DNA of 64,000 bases, taken from positions 1-64,000 of the forward strand of contig CAKVOD010000002.1 of the NCBI GenBank assembly GCA_934778205.1, read 5' to 3'. Origin of the DNA: an uncultured Clostridia bacterium (lineage in GTDB: Bacteria; Bacillota; Clostridia; Christensenellales; UBA1242). The notes under the pieces are model-generated. The model saw only the letters and a program-made list of their open reading frames with translations. It searched no databases and was not told the DNA's origin. The position numbers and the translations under genes are program-made. Shown piece by piece: positions 1-7,826 of the stretch (its first letter is position 1; each line of letters opens with the position of its first letter).

Positions 1-416
1 CCTGAAAGTTTTCCAACAGTTCGATTGAGTAAATTTTTAAAATCTAAAAGTTCAGCAAGTTCAAGAATTCTTTTATTGGCTTCTTGTCCATAAATTTCAT
101 AAAGACTAGCACGGGAAATTAAATCATCTTTTACAGTTAAAACTTTATCTAAAACAGAGTTTTGAAAAACGACACCAATTTCTTTTGTTATACTTGAAAT
201 TTGAGTGTCAATATCTTTGCCATCTATTATGACCTTTCCATTATCTTTGTTAAGAGTCCCACACATGATTGAAATAGTGGTACTTTTCCCAGCACCATTT
301 ACACCAAGAAACGCAAATAATTCACCACGCTTAACTTTAAATGATAAATTATCAACAGCATGGATATCTCCAAAAGATTTATCAAGTTTTTTAATTTCTA
401 TAATATCATTTTCCAT
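1..416 (-). CDS. ABC transporter ATP-binding protein, N-terminal part (runs off left edge)
   Basis: The frame opens with ATG at 416, about 10 bases after an AAGGAA ribosome site, and leaves the window at base 1, so about 138 residues are present. They form the front of an ABC ATPase domain: Walker A GVNGAGKST at residues 38-46, Q-loop glutamine at 85, and the sequence is cut just after KLSG in the signature loop. Walker A lies near the N terminus with no membrane segment before it, so this is a separate ATPase subunit, most like the DrrA/CcmA type that energises ABC-2 permeases. The permease would lie to the left, outside the window. The substrate cannot be told. The family call is firm; the subfamily is inferred. 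Confidence 0.9.
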   Translation of the reverse strand, partial: MENDIIEIKKLDKSFGDIHAVDNLSFKVKRGELFAFLGVNGAGKSTTISIMCGTLNKDNGKVIIDGKDIDTQISSITKEIGVVFQNSVLDKVLTVKDDLISRASLYEIYGQEANKRILELAELLDFKNLLNRTVGKLS

Positions 417-533
417 AACAAATATATTCCTTACAACAGTCTTTTCAATTATATAACTTTAAGCCCAATTTTGTCAAATATCTGAATATTTAAAGTGAAA
501 ATTTTTTTAATACAATTCTTTAAAACTCGGTCA

Positions 534-739
534 TTTCAAACTCGTCTAAAATTAGACACCAAAAACTTAAATAAAATAAGGAGAATTGCTATAAAACGAA
601 ATAAAATTATATAACACGAATTTGCTAGGTAAAATAAGGGAATAAAGAGATTTTTAAGTCATAAAATAAACTATTTTAACAAGTTTTAACCACACCTCTT
701 AATCAGTGGGTCCGGGGTTCGAGTTCCCGACAGCCCACC
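534..739. repeat. Direct repeat copy 1 (~206 bp) ending in tRNA-like 3' half
   Basis: This stretch aligns without gaps, at a constant offset of 3575 bases, with 4109-4314. Bases 590-691 are identical to 4165-4266. The first ~55 bases are diverged (shared GTCTAAAATT near 544), and the last ~45 bases differ mainly in the tRNA-like stem. The repeat pair brackets the small membrane protein and the 684-residue lipoprotein. It could be the end of an integrated element or a segmental duplication. No integrase was seen. Confidence 0.85.
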
Positions 740-740
740 A
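691..740 (+). other. tRNA-Lys(CUU)-like 3' half with encoded CCA
   Basis: The sequence reads as the 3' half of a tRNA. It has an anticodon-loop-like CTCTTAA followed by TCAG, then a T-arm CGGGG-TTCGAGT-TCCCG, then acceptor strand ACAGCCC, discriminator A and CCA. The matching 5' acceptor strand (GGGCTGT) and a D-arm are absent; the upstream 75 bases are AT-rich repeat sequence. It is therefore not a complete tRNA gene. It may be an attachment-site scar or a decayed tRNA. Confidence 0.55.
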
Positions 741-814
741 CCGAAACCCTTTATTTACAAGTTTTTTTTTAATGTCCAAATTTCAAAAGTGTCTAAAAAA
801 TGACATTTTTGCAT

Positions 815-1108
815 TTAGAAATTTACAATTTCAATAAAACAAATAATGCTTACTTGATTGCCAAAAAAATATAAATTGCAGTCAATATTATCTTTTATGC
901 CAGATATAACCTCTGCAGAAATTCCAAGTTTTTCAGAAATATCTTTTTGACTTGTTCCTTGCATGTATGAAAGTAAAATATCTCGGTCTTGTCCGTCAAA
1001 GCGATAAATTTCCCGATACATAACTCTTGATGTAAGTTCATCATCAAGCATTTTTTTGCGATTTTCTTCTTCAACATTGTGCTTTTGTAAGTATCCATTT
1101 AAATACTT
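815..1108 (-). pseudogene. Helix-turn-helix fragment, probably decayed
   Basis: The minus frame is open from 1108 (just after a TAA at 1109-1111) to 815. It encodes an acidic/basic lead-in and then a segment like sigma-70 region 4 or a LuxR-type helix-turn-helix: DRDILLSYMQGTSQKDISEK followed by LGISAEVIS. The only in-frame ATG (1049-1051) lies in the middle of the lead-in and has no ribosome site. The C-terminal tail after the helix-turn-helix is hydrophobic and looks like read-through. I read it as the 3' remnant of a DNA-binding protein gene. It lies next to the tRNA-like repeat, which fits an old insertion. Confidence 0.4.
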
Positions 1109-1263
1109 TTAGCTTTTATTTCCTTTGATTTGAGAAAAATTAAATTTGTGCCTGTGATATGTGATAATGGGGTCTATGTTTTAACAAAAAATATTAAAAA
1201 CCAAAGTAAAAATTGTTTTATTTTTAATTATTTAACAATTTGTATTTACGAAAATAATTTTTG

Positions 1264-1292
1264 TTGTGATTCTTTATTTAATATGATATAAT
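1264..1292 (+). promoter_or_regulatory. Sigma-A-type promoter
   Basis: TTGTGA (1264-1269), a 17-base spacer and TATAAT (1287-1292), 30 bases before the start of the small membrane protein at 1323. Confidence 0.6.
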
Positions 1293-1322
1293 TTAATCAT
1301 AATATTACATAAGGGAGTAATT

Positions 1323-1742
1323 ATGAAATTTTTTAGAGGTTTAAAGGCAACATTTGAAGCTATCGGAAAACTTTGGAGAATAGAAAGAAAAAGAGATACC
1401 GAAATCAATCGCAATCCAACAGAAGAAGAATTAAAAGATAACAAAAAAGGGAAATTATCTATTGTTGTAACTATTGTCAGCACCATTGTTTATTTGATTG
1501 CATTCATATTGGTTGCTAGTTCATGGCAGGTAAATATTGGCTTGGGTATTTTTGTTTTAGTTTTGGTTTTGATTTTTACACCTTCAATTCAAATAAAAGC
1601 AATCAATTTAGCCAAACAACAAAGAAAAATCAATGGGAAAGGCACTACAGCATTGATTCTTGCAAATGTTTTACCAACCATTGCATTGGTTGGTGGTGTG
1701 CTATTCTTTGCATTAGGTGGAATGTATATTTTCTTTAAATAA
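1323..1742 (+). CDS. Small membrane protein, unknown
   Basis: A 139-residue protein starting with ATG after a GGGAG ribosome site. Residues 1-45 are charged and presumably cytoplasmic (several Arg/Lys/Glu). They are followed by two close hydrophobic segments (about 46-66 and 70-88), a basic hydrophilic loop with KQQRK, and a third hydrophobic segment (about 108-137) ending FFK. I do not recognise a family. It has its own promoter and its own terminator, so it is a single-gene unit. It lies between the two tRNA-like repeats and may be accessory. Confidence 0.75.
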   Translation: MKFFRGLKATFEAIGKLWRIERKRDTEINRNPTEEELKDNKKGKLSIVVTIVSTIVYLIAFILVASSWQVNIGLGIFVLVLVLIFTPSIQIKAINLAKQQRKINGKGTTALILANVLPTIALVGGVLFFALGGMYIFFK

Positions 1743-1759
1743 GAAAACAAAATACAAAA

Positions 1760-1789
1760 AATACAACCTTGCTCGGTTGTATTTTTTTG
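1760..1789 (+). terminator. Intrinsic terminator
   Basis: Stem AATACAACC/GGTTGTATT (1760-1768 with 1775-1783) followed by a T-run. It lies 18 bases after the small membrane protein gene. Confidence 0.85.
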
Positions 1790-1813
1790 CTCTCATAAAG
1801 AGTTGTTGTATTG

Positions 1814-3868
1814 TTAGTTATTCTTATATATTTGAACAAGTAAATATTGTTCAAAATAATCCCAGTTGTTATCACCAGAATAATAAATTCTTATAACTAA
1901 ATTATAACAATTATTTGTGCTATCAACGGTTGTTAGGTCAGTTGTTAAAACAAACTTTTGATAACTTGAATTTTTACCTTCAATTGGTTCAAAACGTCCA
2001 GTAATATTGCTTGTAATATCGTTATTGTCTTTATCTTTATAAGTTCCTTCTTCCATTGCTTTCCAAACAAAATTGACATCTTTATAACTATCATATTCTC
2101 CAAATTTTAATTCAACAGTATTATCTGTATTGAAGCTAATGCTTGTAGGATAAAGACTTTGTTGTTCAGCAATATCTCCTTTTGAAATCGTCCAGCTATA
2201 TTCAATATATCCTTCATTTTCGCCCGTTTTATCGTGTTTTGTGATTGTTATATTTCTATGAGGAGGAGTTAATTCATCGTTATAATATAAATTTGGATTA
2301 ATATAACATCTTATAAAATAACTACCAACAGCTGAAGAATAAAAATAATAGTCTCCAATATTATTTCTTTCAAGTTTAGCATTAGTATGAATACTATAAG
2401 CTTTATTCGATTCAGTTTTCAAGAATTGCTCTAATTCTTCTGGCGTTGCGTCATAAGGAATCAATGCACAATTCGGTACATATAGTTCGAATTTCATTTC
2501 TTGAGGATTACCATTGTTATCGGTTGAATACTTAAAGCCGTTTAACTCGTCTGAAACAGTTAATTCAGGTGCTGAATATGCAGTTCTGTGAAGTATAATT
2601 GTAATTTCAAATTCTTTAGATTCAGCATAAACTTTTTCAGCCCAATTTTCATCTCCTTTAGGCACAAACTTAACCTTGGTTGTTATTGTGTTTGTTTCAC
2701 CTTTAGTGCTATCAAAGTTATATGTTTTAGGATTGACTTCCGCAAGGGTGCCATAAATAGCAATTCTATCGTCAATTTCACTAGTCCTAATGAAATCCCA
2801 ATCGGAATTTTCAAAATTATGCCATATCAATGTTTCACTTGTTAATTTGTTATCATTTACTAAATTATTATTTTCGTCATTAAGGTCAGAATTGAAAAGT
2901 AATGATAGTTTACCATTTATTTTTGAATTACCGAAAGATGAATAACCATCACCATTTGATATGCCATGTAACATTTCATCAAGAGTAACACCTTTACAAA
3001 AATCTTGGATAAAGGTGAAATCAATCTTAAAATTCTCTGCAGTTGCAACGATTTGTGATTTTTTTACAACAAGAGTTTGATAAGCAGAATATGATTTAAG
3101 GTAATTTTCTTGTTCTTTTATTTCAGCAAAAATTAAATATTTGCCTGGTTCAACACCTTCTAGATATGATAAATCAAAAGCACTATAACTTTCAGAATTG
3201 TAAATTTCGTTTGGCTTTGGCAAAGCGTTGATTTCTTCTTGCGTTAGTGAAGAAATGTCGTAATTATCATAGTTTGTTGAATCATCACTTTTATTTAAAA
3301 TATAAATTTTTTCAACAATACTATCGTCTAATTGGGTGTTGCCATTAAAAACGCTATAGTCGATACCTTCAAACTTTGTTCCATAGTAAATTTGATTTTC
3401 ACCAATATTTTCCACTTTACTTGTAACATTTAAAGTGTAGTTGCTATTATCGTTTACTTTTGAAACATTGATATTAACTTCGCAAGAATTGTCTTTATAA
3501 TTTAAAGTTAACCTCCAAGAGCCAGCAGTAAGATTTGAATCCTCACACATTTGAGTGTATTCTTCAAAAATTTTAGTAACTCTACTTTGCTCGGAACCAT
3601 CAGCCGAAAAACTTACGGTTATTTGAGCATTAGTCAATTCAACATTTTCATCAGAACCATCTGAATAATATGCTTTTATTTTTATATTGTTAAGTCCAGT
3701 AGTATTACCAAAATCTCTGGTCTCGTAAATTGATGTTGAATATTTACCATCAGCCAAGGATACTTGAATGTAATTTAACTTTTTATCATTTCCACAGGCA
3801 CTTGACAAAAATATGCAAGGAATAATTAAGCAAAAAGCAAAAATAAAACTCAATAATTTCTTTTTCAA
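1814..3868 (-). CDS. Large surface lipoprotein with Ig-like start
   Basis: A 684-residue lipoprotein. The start is TTG (3868-3866), chosen because an AAGGAGG site sits 8 bases before it. The N terminus has a Lys-rich n-region, a hydrophobic core and a lipobox LSSAC with Cys25, so it should be lipid-anchored on the outer face of the membrane. Just after the anchor, a segment with YIQVSL...YYSDGS resembles bacterial Ig-like (Big) repeats. The rest is beta-rich, Asn/Asp/Ser-rich sequence with no catalytic motif that I recognise. It is likely an adhesin or substrate-binding surface protein; the exact role is unknown. A TGCTATAAT extended -10 lies upstream. Confidence 0.8.
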   Translation of the reverse strand: MKKKLLSFIFAFCLIIPCIFLSSACGNDKKLNYIQVSLADGKYSTSIYETRDFGNTTGLNNIKIKAYYSDGSDENVELTNAQITVSFSADGSEQSRVTKIFEEYTQMCEDSNLTAGSWRLTLNYKDNSCEVNINVSKVNDNSNYTLNVTSKVENIGENQIYYGTKFEGIDYSVFNGNTQLDDSIVEKIYILNKSDDSTNYDNYDISSLTQEEINALPKPNEIYNSESYSAFDLSYLEGVEPGKYLIFAEIKEQENYLKSYSAYQTLVVKKSQIVATAENFKIDFTFIQDFCKGVTLDEMLHGISNGDGYSSFGNSKINGKLSLLFNSDLNDENNNLVNDNKLTSETLIWHNFENSDWDFIRTSEIDDRIAIYGTLAEVNPKTYNFDSTKGETNTITTKVKFVPKGDENWAEKVYAESKEFEITIILHRTAYSAPELTVSDELNGFKYSTDNNGNPQEMKFELYVPNCALIPYDATPEELEQFLKTESNKAYSIHTNAKLERNNIGDYYFYSSAVGSYFIRCYINPNLYYNDELTPPHRNITITKHDKTGENEGYIEYSWTISKGDIAEQQSLYPTSISFNTDNTVELKFGEYDSYKDVNFVWKAMEEGTYKDKDNNDITSNITGRFEPIEGKNSSYQKFVLTTDLTTVDSTNNCYNLVIRIYYSGDNNWDYFEQYLLVQIYKNN

Positions 3869-3903
3869 TTTATTTTCCTCCTTAAAATTGAATTCCTATT
3901 TTT

Positions 3904-3912
3904 ATTATAGCA
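3904..3912 (-). promoter_or_regulatory. Extended -10 promoter for the lipoprotein gene
   Basis: On the minus strand this reads TGCTATAAT (TGnTATAAT), 36 bases before the TTG start. There is no good -35 at 17 bases (TTGCAT is 21 bases away), which fits an extended -10 promoter. Confidence 0.45.
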
Positions 3913-4108
3913 TATATTTTAAGAAAATGTATGCAATTTTTATTTTTTTCAAAAATTGGTTTAGTTTCATCGATATTAGCCAATTTATCTATCATAAATA
4001 CTTGTAATTAACAACTATCAAAAAAAATAGCACTAGAAAATAAAAATTGAAAAACTTATATTGATTTTTGAGATTATTTATTTATATCTTTCACCTAAAA
4101 ATACTTTG

Positions 4109-4314
4109 TTTCACATCTGTCTAAAATTGAACACTAAAAACTGAAATAAAATTATGTGATTAAGTATAAAACGAAATAAAATTATATAACACGAATTTGC
4201 TAGGTAAAATAAGGGAATAAAGAGATTTTTAAGTCATAAAATAAACTATTTTAACAAGTTTTAACCCCACCTCTTAATCAGTGGGTCTAGGGTTCGAGTC
4301 CCTAATGTCCCACC
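4109..4314. repeat. Direct repeat copy 2 (~206 bp) ending in tRNA-like 3' half
   Basis: Partner of 534-739 (constant offset of 3575 bases, with 102 identical bases at 4165-4266). The stretch 3869-4756 has no gene. It holds the lipoprotein promoter, this repeat, a terminator, a possible gene tail near 4400-4500 and the poly-G promoter. Confidence 0.85.
4266..4314 (+). other. tRNA-Lys(CUU)-like 3' half, different acceptor
   Basis: The same CTCTTAATCAG segment as the first copy, then T-arm TAGGG-TTCGAGT-CCCTA and acceptor strand ATGTCCC plus A. Compared with copy 1, the first two T-stem pairs have both partners changed (C-G to T-A, G-C to A-T), and the acceptor strand differs. The two halves therefore seem to derive from two different real tRNAs. 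The 5' half is missing, and only CCC rather than CCA follows. Confidence 0.55.
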
Positions 4315-4315
4315 C

Positions 4316-4340
4316 AAAAACACCTTAATGGTGTTTTTTT
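4316..4340 (+). terminator. Intrinsic terminator after tRNA-like half
   Basis: AAAACACC / GGTGTTTT hairpin with a five-base loop and T7, directly after the tRNA-like 3' half. Confidence 0.8.
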
Positions 4341-4619
4341 ATGACTTTTTATTTTTTTTTAGCAAATATATTTGATAATTTTACTCCTAATTGGCAATAT
4401 TTCTATTTTTTTTTGTTAAAAGTGGTGTCAAAAATGGTGTCAAAATTCAAACATATTTAGACTCTATGTCAAATGTTGGAGTCGAATAATTTTTTAGTTT
4501 TTTCATATTTTAGATAATATTAGATAATAATATATTTAATGAAAAAGTTAAAAATATACCTTAACATTACAAGTGTGTTTGTCGAAAAAAAATAATTTAA
4601 AAAAAAATACGTAAAACGC

Positions 4620-4650
4620 TTGACAAAATGAGGGGGGGGGGGGGTATAAT
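4620..4650 (+). promoter_or_regulatory. Promoter with a 13-G run as spacer (putative phase-variable promoter)
   Basis: TTGACA (4620-4625) and TATAAT (4645-4650) both match consensus exactly. The 19-base spacer is AAATGA followed by 13 G (4632-4644). Loss of two G would give the optimal 17-base spacer, so slipped-strand changes in the run should tune transcription of the lipoprotein gene at 4757. The box sequences are seen; the switching is inferred by analogy with promoter-spacer repeats such as those in fimbrial and porin genes of other bacteria. Confidence 0.75.
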
Positions 4651-4756
4651 AGATTTAGAATATAGTGGACACAATGAAAATGATCAAAAAAAAGTACTAT
4701 TCATACCAATTTCGTGAGCGTCACTATCTTTCTAAAATGTGAAAAAGGAGAAAAAA

Positions 4757-5620
4757 ATGGCAAAACAAAAAATTTATAATATCGCAAAATATGCATTAAT
4801 GGTTTTGACGATGATATGTGTCGCATTTATGTTTGTTGCTTGCGATGCATTTGGAGACAAAAACAAAGACAATGACGGTGGTACAACTCCATCAACAACT
4901 ACAGAAACACAGGCGCAAATGCAAGCCAAATACGAAACAGCCCACGCAAATTCATCGGCATACAAGGGTTCAGTGACAATTGTCAATAAATTCAATATGG
5001 TCGATCAAGATGTAAGTGAGGGCACTAAAGATGTAATAAATAAATACACATATAATGCTCTTACGAATGAAGTTGCGTATACGAGAACAAATGATTCTCA
5101 AACAGAGTTTGAACGCACAGAATATGAATATATAGTGGCTAATGGTCGTAGTGAACTTGTATTGTATGATAGCAATAGACAGCCTGATGCTTATTATGTT
5201 TTAGAAAAATATGTACAAAATAATTATGGCGTAACATTTGCTATGGACGACGGCGACACACTTCGCAATTTCTTTGGGCTAATCTCCGAAGCGGAATCTG
5301 AAGTAAATGAACACAAAGAAGGGAATACTTCGTATAGCAAAACTTTTACAAATAATAATGGAAAATATACTATGCAAGTTGATATAAACATAGTTGACGA
5401 AGTTTCAGGAAACAACATAACCTTGAAATATATCGTAGCGTTTGGTGACAAGATTGAAAAAGTTCACCTTGAAAAAACATTTGCCAATGAAACTACAAAT
5501 TCAGGTTGGAAAAAAACACACGACTATCAAATAACATACGCATATGATGCAACGCTTATGCAAAAGACGTTCACAGGGTTCAATGAACCAACATCAACCT
5601 TGCCTAGTTCGGTAAGATAA
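4757..5620 (+). CDS. Lipoprotein under poly-G promoter
   Basis: A 287-residue secreted lipoprotein. I chose ATG 4757, six bases after AAGGAG, over a GTG at 4739 that lies upstream of that site. Signal peptide residues 1-28 end in lipobox FVAC with Cys29. A Asp/Asn/Thr-rich linker (about 30-60) follows, then a ~220-residue domain rich in beta-type sequence and aromatic residues. There are no catalytic motifs, and the fold resembles in general terms the small Clostridia surface lipoproteins of unknown role. The TTGACA-G13-TATAAT promoter lies 107 bases upstream, and a strong terminator follows, so it is a single-gene switchable unit. Function unknown. Confidence 0.85.
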   Translation: MAKQKIYNIAKYALMVLTMICVAFMFVACDAFGDKNKDNDGGTTPSTTTETQAQMQAKYETAHANSSAYKGSVTIVNKFNMVDQDVSEGTKDVINKYTYNALTNEVAYTRTNDSQTEFERTEYEYIVANGRSELVLYDSNRQPDAYYVLEKYVQNNYGVTFAMDDGDTLRNFFGLISEAESEVNEHKEGNTSYSKTFTNNNGKYTMQVDINIVDEVSGNNITLKYIVAFGDKIEKVHLEKTFANETTNSGWKKTHDYQITYAYDATLMQKTFTGFNEPTSTLPSSVR

Positions 5621-5624
5621 GAAT

Positions 5625-5646
5625 GATACCTTCGGGTATCTTTTTT
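5625..5646 (+). terminator. Intrinsic terminator
   Basis: GATACC-TTCG-GGTATC with T6, five bases after the lipoprotein stop codon. Confidence 0.9.
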
Positions 5647-5780
5647 GATGCGTAAAACTTGACAAAATAAAATATAGTAGTCCTTTTACAATGGATGATA
5701 GATAGTTACTCGCAATTTTCTTGCGCTAATTACAAAATTGAATTAATAGATACAGATACAAAATACACTTTATCAATAAA

Positions 5781-5824
5781 ATCAAAGAAGCAAGTATTCT
5801 AGTTGAATATCTTGCTTCTTTGAT
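5781..5824. terminator. Long inverted repeat between convergent genes
   Basis: ATCAAAGAAGCAAG plus TATTC pairs with GAATA, one bulged base, then CTTGCTTCTTTGAT, around a five-base loop. It lies 42 bases past the trpS stop and can act in either direction, though the flanking T-runs are weak. Confidence 0.6.
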
Positions 5825-5865
5825 GATAACAAAAATTTTGATGTAAACAATATAATTTCATAAAT

Positions 5866-6927
5866 CTATTTCAAAAACGTAGTATCGTTAAAATAGTCAA
5901 TTCCCATTGCGCGCTTCACGCGAGTTAGGGTCGATTGTGCAATCTCAAGCATTTTATCACTACCACGTTTAAGTATGTCCATAAGTTGCGCTTTGTCGTT
6001 TTCGTAAATTGTGCGTTTTTCGCGTATAGGAGTCAAGATGCTTTGCATAACTTCAATCAATATGCGTTTGATTTTGACATCGCCAAGCCCGCCACGGCGG
6101 TAATGCTCCTTGATTTCGTCAATCGTTTTGTATTCGCTGATTTGAGCAATTTGAGCATCGTTCGCAAAAGCGTCAAGGTAGGTAAACACCATATTACCTT
6201 CGATTTTGCCGGGGTCGTTTACGTGGATGTGGTCAGGGTCAGTGTACATTGACATAATTTTTTGCACGACAGTATCACTGTCATCTTTCAAGTTGATAGT
6301 GTTACCAAGTGATTTACTCATTTTGCCGTTGCCGTCCAACCCGGGTAAGCGGTGACATTTTGTTGCCGTGTCAAGCACTGCCTTTGGCATAACAAGTGTT
6401 TCGCCGTAAATGCGATTGAAAGCAGAAACAATTTCGCGTCCTTGTTCAATAACGGGCAATTGGTCTTCGCCAACAGGCACAATATCCGCGTCAAAAGCCG
6501 TAATGTCCGCCGTTTGGCTGACAGGATAGGTTAAGAAGCCCGCTGGAACATTTGCACCGTAGCCTTTTTGTTTCATCTCCGCCTTAACGGTAGGATTTCT
6601 TTGCAAGCGTGCAAGTGTGACAAGGTTCATATAATAAAACGTCAGTTCAGTCAAAGGATAAATGTACGATTGAACACCGATTGTGCTAATGTTCGGGTCA
6701 ATCCCGACTGCCAAATTATCTGCGCAAACTTCAAGCAAACTCGCACGTATCTTTTCAGGATTATCAGCGTTGTCAGTCAATGCTTGTGCATCTGCAATCA
6801 AAATGAAGGGTTCATATTTTCCGCTGTTTTGCATTTCCACGCGTTGTCTTAAAGCGCCAATATAATGTCCGATGTGCAAACAGCCAGTAGGGCGCTCGCC
6901 GGTCAAAAATCTTATTTTCTTTTCCAT
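5866..6927 (-). CDS. trpS: Tryptophanyl-tRNA synthetase
   Basis: Charges tRNA-Trp with tryptophan using ATP (class I synthetase, cytoplasm). The 353-residue length is normal. The ATP-binding HIGH motif is literal at residues 18-21, after TGERPTGCL, and the second signature KMSKS lies at about residue 200 (NGKMSKSLGN). The start at 6927 was chosen because the protein then begins MEKKIRFLTGERP, as in relatives, with GGAG upstream. A longer open frame to 7050 would begin upstream of the promoter. It stands alone on the minus strand, and I see no T-box leader; the promoter lies only 22 bases from the start codon. Confidence 0.97.
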   Translation of the reverse strand: MEKKIRFLTGERPTGCLHIGHYIGALRQRVEMQNSGKYEPFILIADAQALTDNADNPEKIRASLLEVCADNLAVGIDPNISTIGVQSYIYPLTELTFYYMNLVTLARLQRNPTVKAEMKQKGYGANVPAGFLTYPVSQTADITAFDADIVPVGEDQLPVIEQGREIVSAFNRIYGETLVMPKAVLDTATKCHRLPGLDGNGKMSKSLGNTINLKDDSDTVVQKIMSMYTDPDHIHVNDPGKIEGNMVFTYLDAFANDAQIAQISEYKTIDEIKEHYRRGGLGDVKIKRILIEVMQSILTPIREKRTIYENDKAQLMDILKRGSDKMLEIAQSTLTRVKRAMGIDYFNDTTFLK

Positions 6928-6948
6928 AGTTTTCTCCATTAATGTTGA

Positions 6949-6978
6949 ATTATACCACACGCACCACTGCAAAGTCAA
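6949..6978 (-). promoter_or_regulatory. trpS promoter
   Basis: Minus-strand TTGACT (6978-6973), 18-base spacer, TATAAT (6954-6949). The short leader leaves no room for a T-box. Confidence 0.7.
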
Positions 6979-7140
6979 TCGTTTGCAAAAAACATTGCAA
7001 GATAGAAGAATTTGTGCATATAATGGTATTAGATTGAGCAAAATATGCACCCAATTGATGTCTATTTGTAGGTTTTTCGCTTATTTTTGCTGTGCAATCC
7101 GTGCAAATAGATGATTTGTAGCCTTTTATAGTCAAATTCC

Positions 7141-7169
7141 TTGCTAAATTTGACAAAATTTAGTATAAT
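7141..7169 (+). promoter_or_regulatory. Promoter for gene at 7209
   Basis: TTGCTA, 17-base spacer, TATAAT, 40 bases before the start codon. Confidence 0.6.
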
Positions 7170-7208
7170 ATAACAAAGTCCGACACAAAATTATGCGGTG
7201 AGGCGCGA

Positions 7209-7703
7209 ATGTATATTAGCAAATTAAAAAGAACCCAAATTATAGAAATGCTCAAAACAATGATGTTGCAAGAGGCAAAATCAGTTGACTACTACCAAAA
7301 TAACCTTTCAGCAATTTTAGATGGCAGTTTGTTTGAGTATAGGATTGTTAAAAACAAAAATAGTGAGTATGTGGTCACTAAAATTCGAAATGGTGATTTG
7401 TTTGTTTTTGACGATTGCAATTACATAAAGTTTGAAATGCCGACGTTGCATCCAATTTCACTGCAAAAAAATACAAATGTTTATAATACATTTATGCGTA
7501 GCAAATTCAGTGATTTCGATGAGTTTGAGGCTCAGTATAACAGCGAAGGCGAAAATATTGTCAACATCGTCAATTTTTGTGACGAGCTTTTGCAAAAGTA
7601 CAAACAAAAACTGCAGAATGTGGCGAGCGAACAACTGCACTGTAACACTCCTAAACCTCCACATTTTTTTGCGTGTTCAATGGAAGATGGAATTGAATAT
7701 TGA
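7209..7703 (+). CDS. Unknown cytoplasmic protein (164 aa)
   Basis: A 164-residue soluble protein with no signal peptide or membrane segment, starting at ATG 7209 after a GTGAGG site. It is hydrophilic with mixed alpha/beta character. One central stretch (LFEYRIVKNKNSEYVVTKI) could form beta strands, and there is a Lys/Gln-rich helix near the C terminus. I do not recognise the family. It is the first of three same-strand genes (7209, 7827, 8513) that may be one unit. The 123-base gap after it has no clear terminator. Confidence 0.65.
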   Translation: MYISKLKRTQIIEMLKTMMLQEAKSVDYYQNNLSAILDGSLFEYRIVKNKNSEYVVTKIRNGDLFVFDDCNYIKFEMPTLHPISLQKNTNVYNTFMRSKFSDFDEFEAQYNSEGENIVNIVNFCDELLQKYKQKLQNVASEQLHCNTPKPPHFFACSMEDGIEY

Positions 7704-7826
7704 GCCTCCGTGTACTAAGTGTAACTTATCGAGCAATTATGCGGGAGCGAATGTTTAAACATAGTTATTAGTTGCATAAAAAGTATAATAAAAATTCGGG
7801 TTACGCTTTCCAAAAGTGAGGGTATA

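Noticed and set aside
4266..4314. A complete tRNA-Lys gene at either repeat
   Set aside because: The T-arm and acceptor 3' strand are good, but the 5' acceptor strand, D-arm and 5' anticodon stem cannot be found in the expected space.
5866..6948. T-box riboswitch in front of trpS
   Set aside because: The promoter lies about 20 bases from the start codon, leaving no leader.
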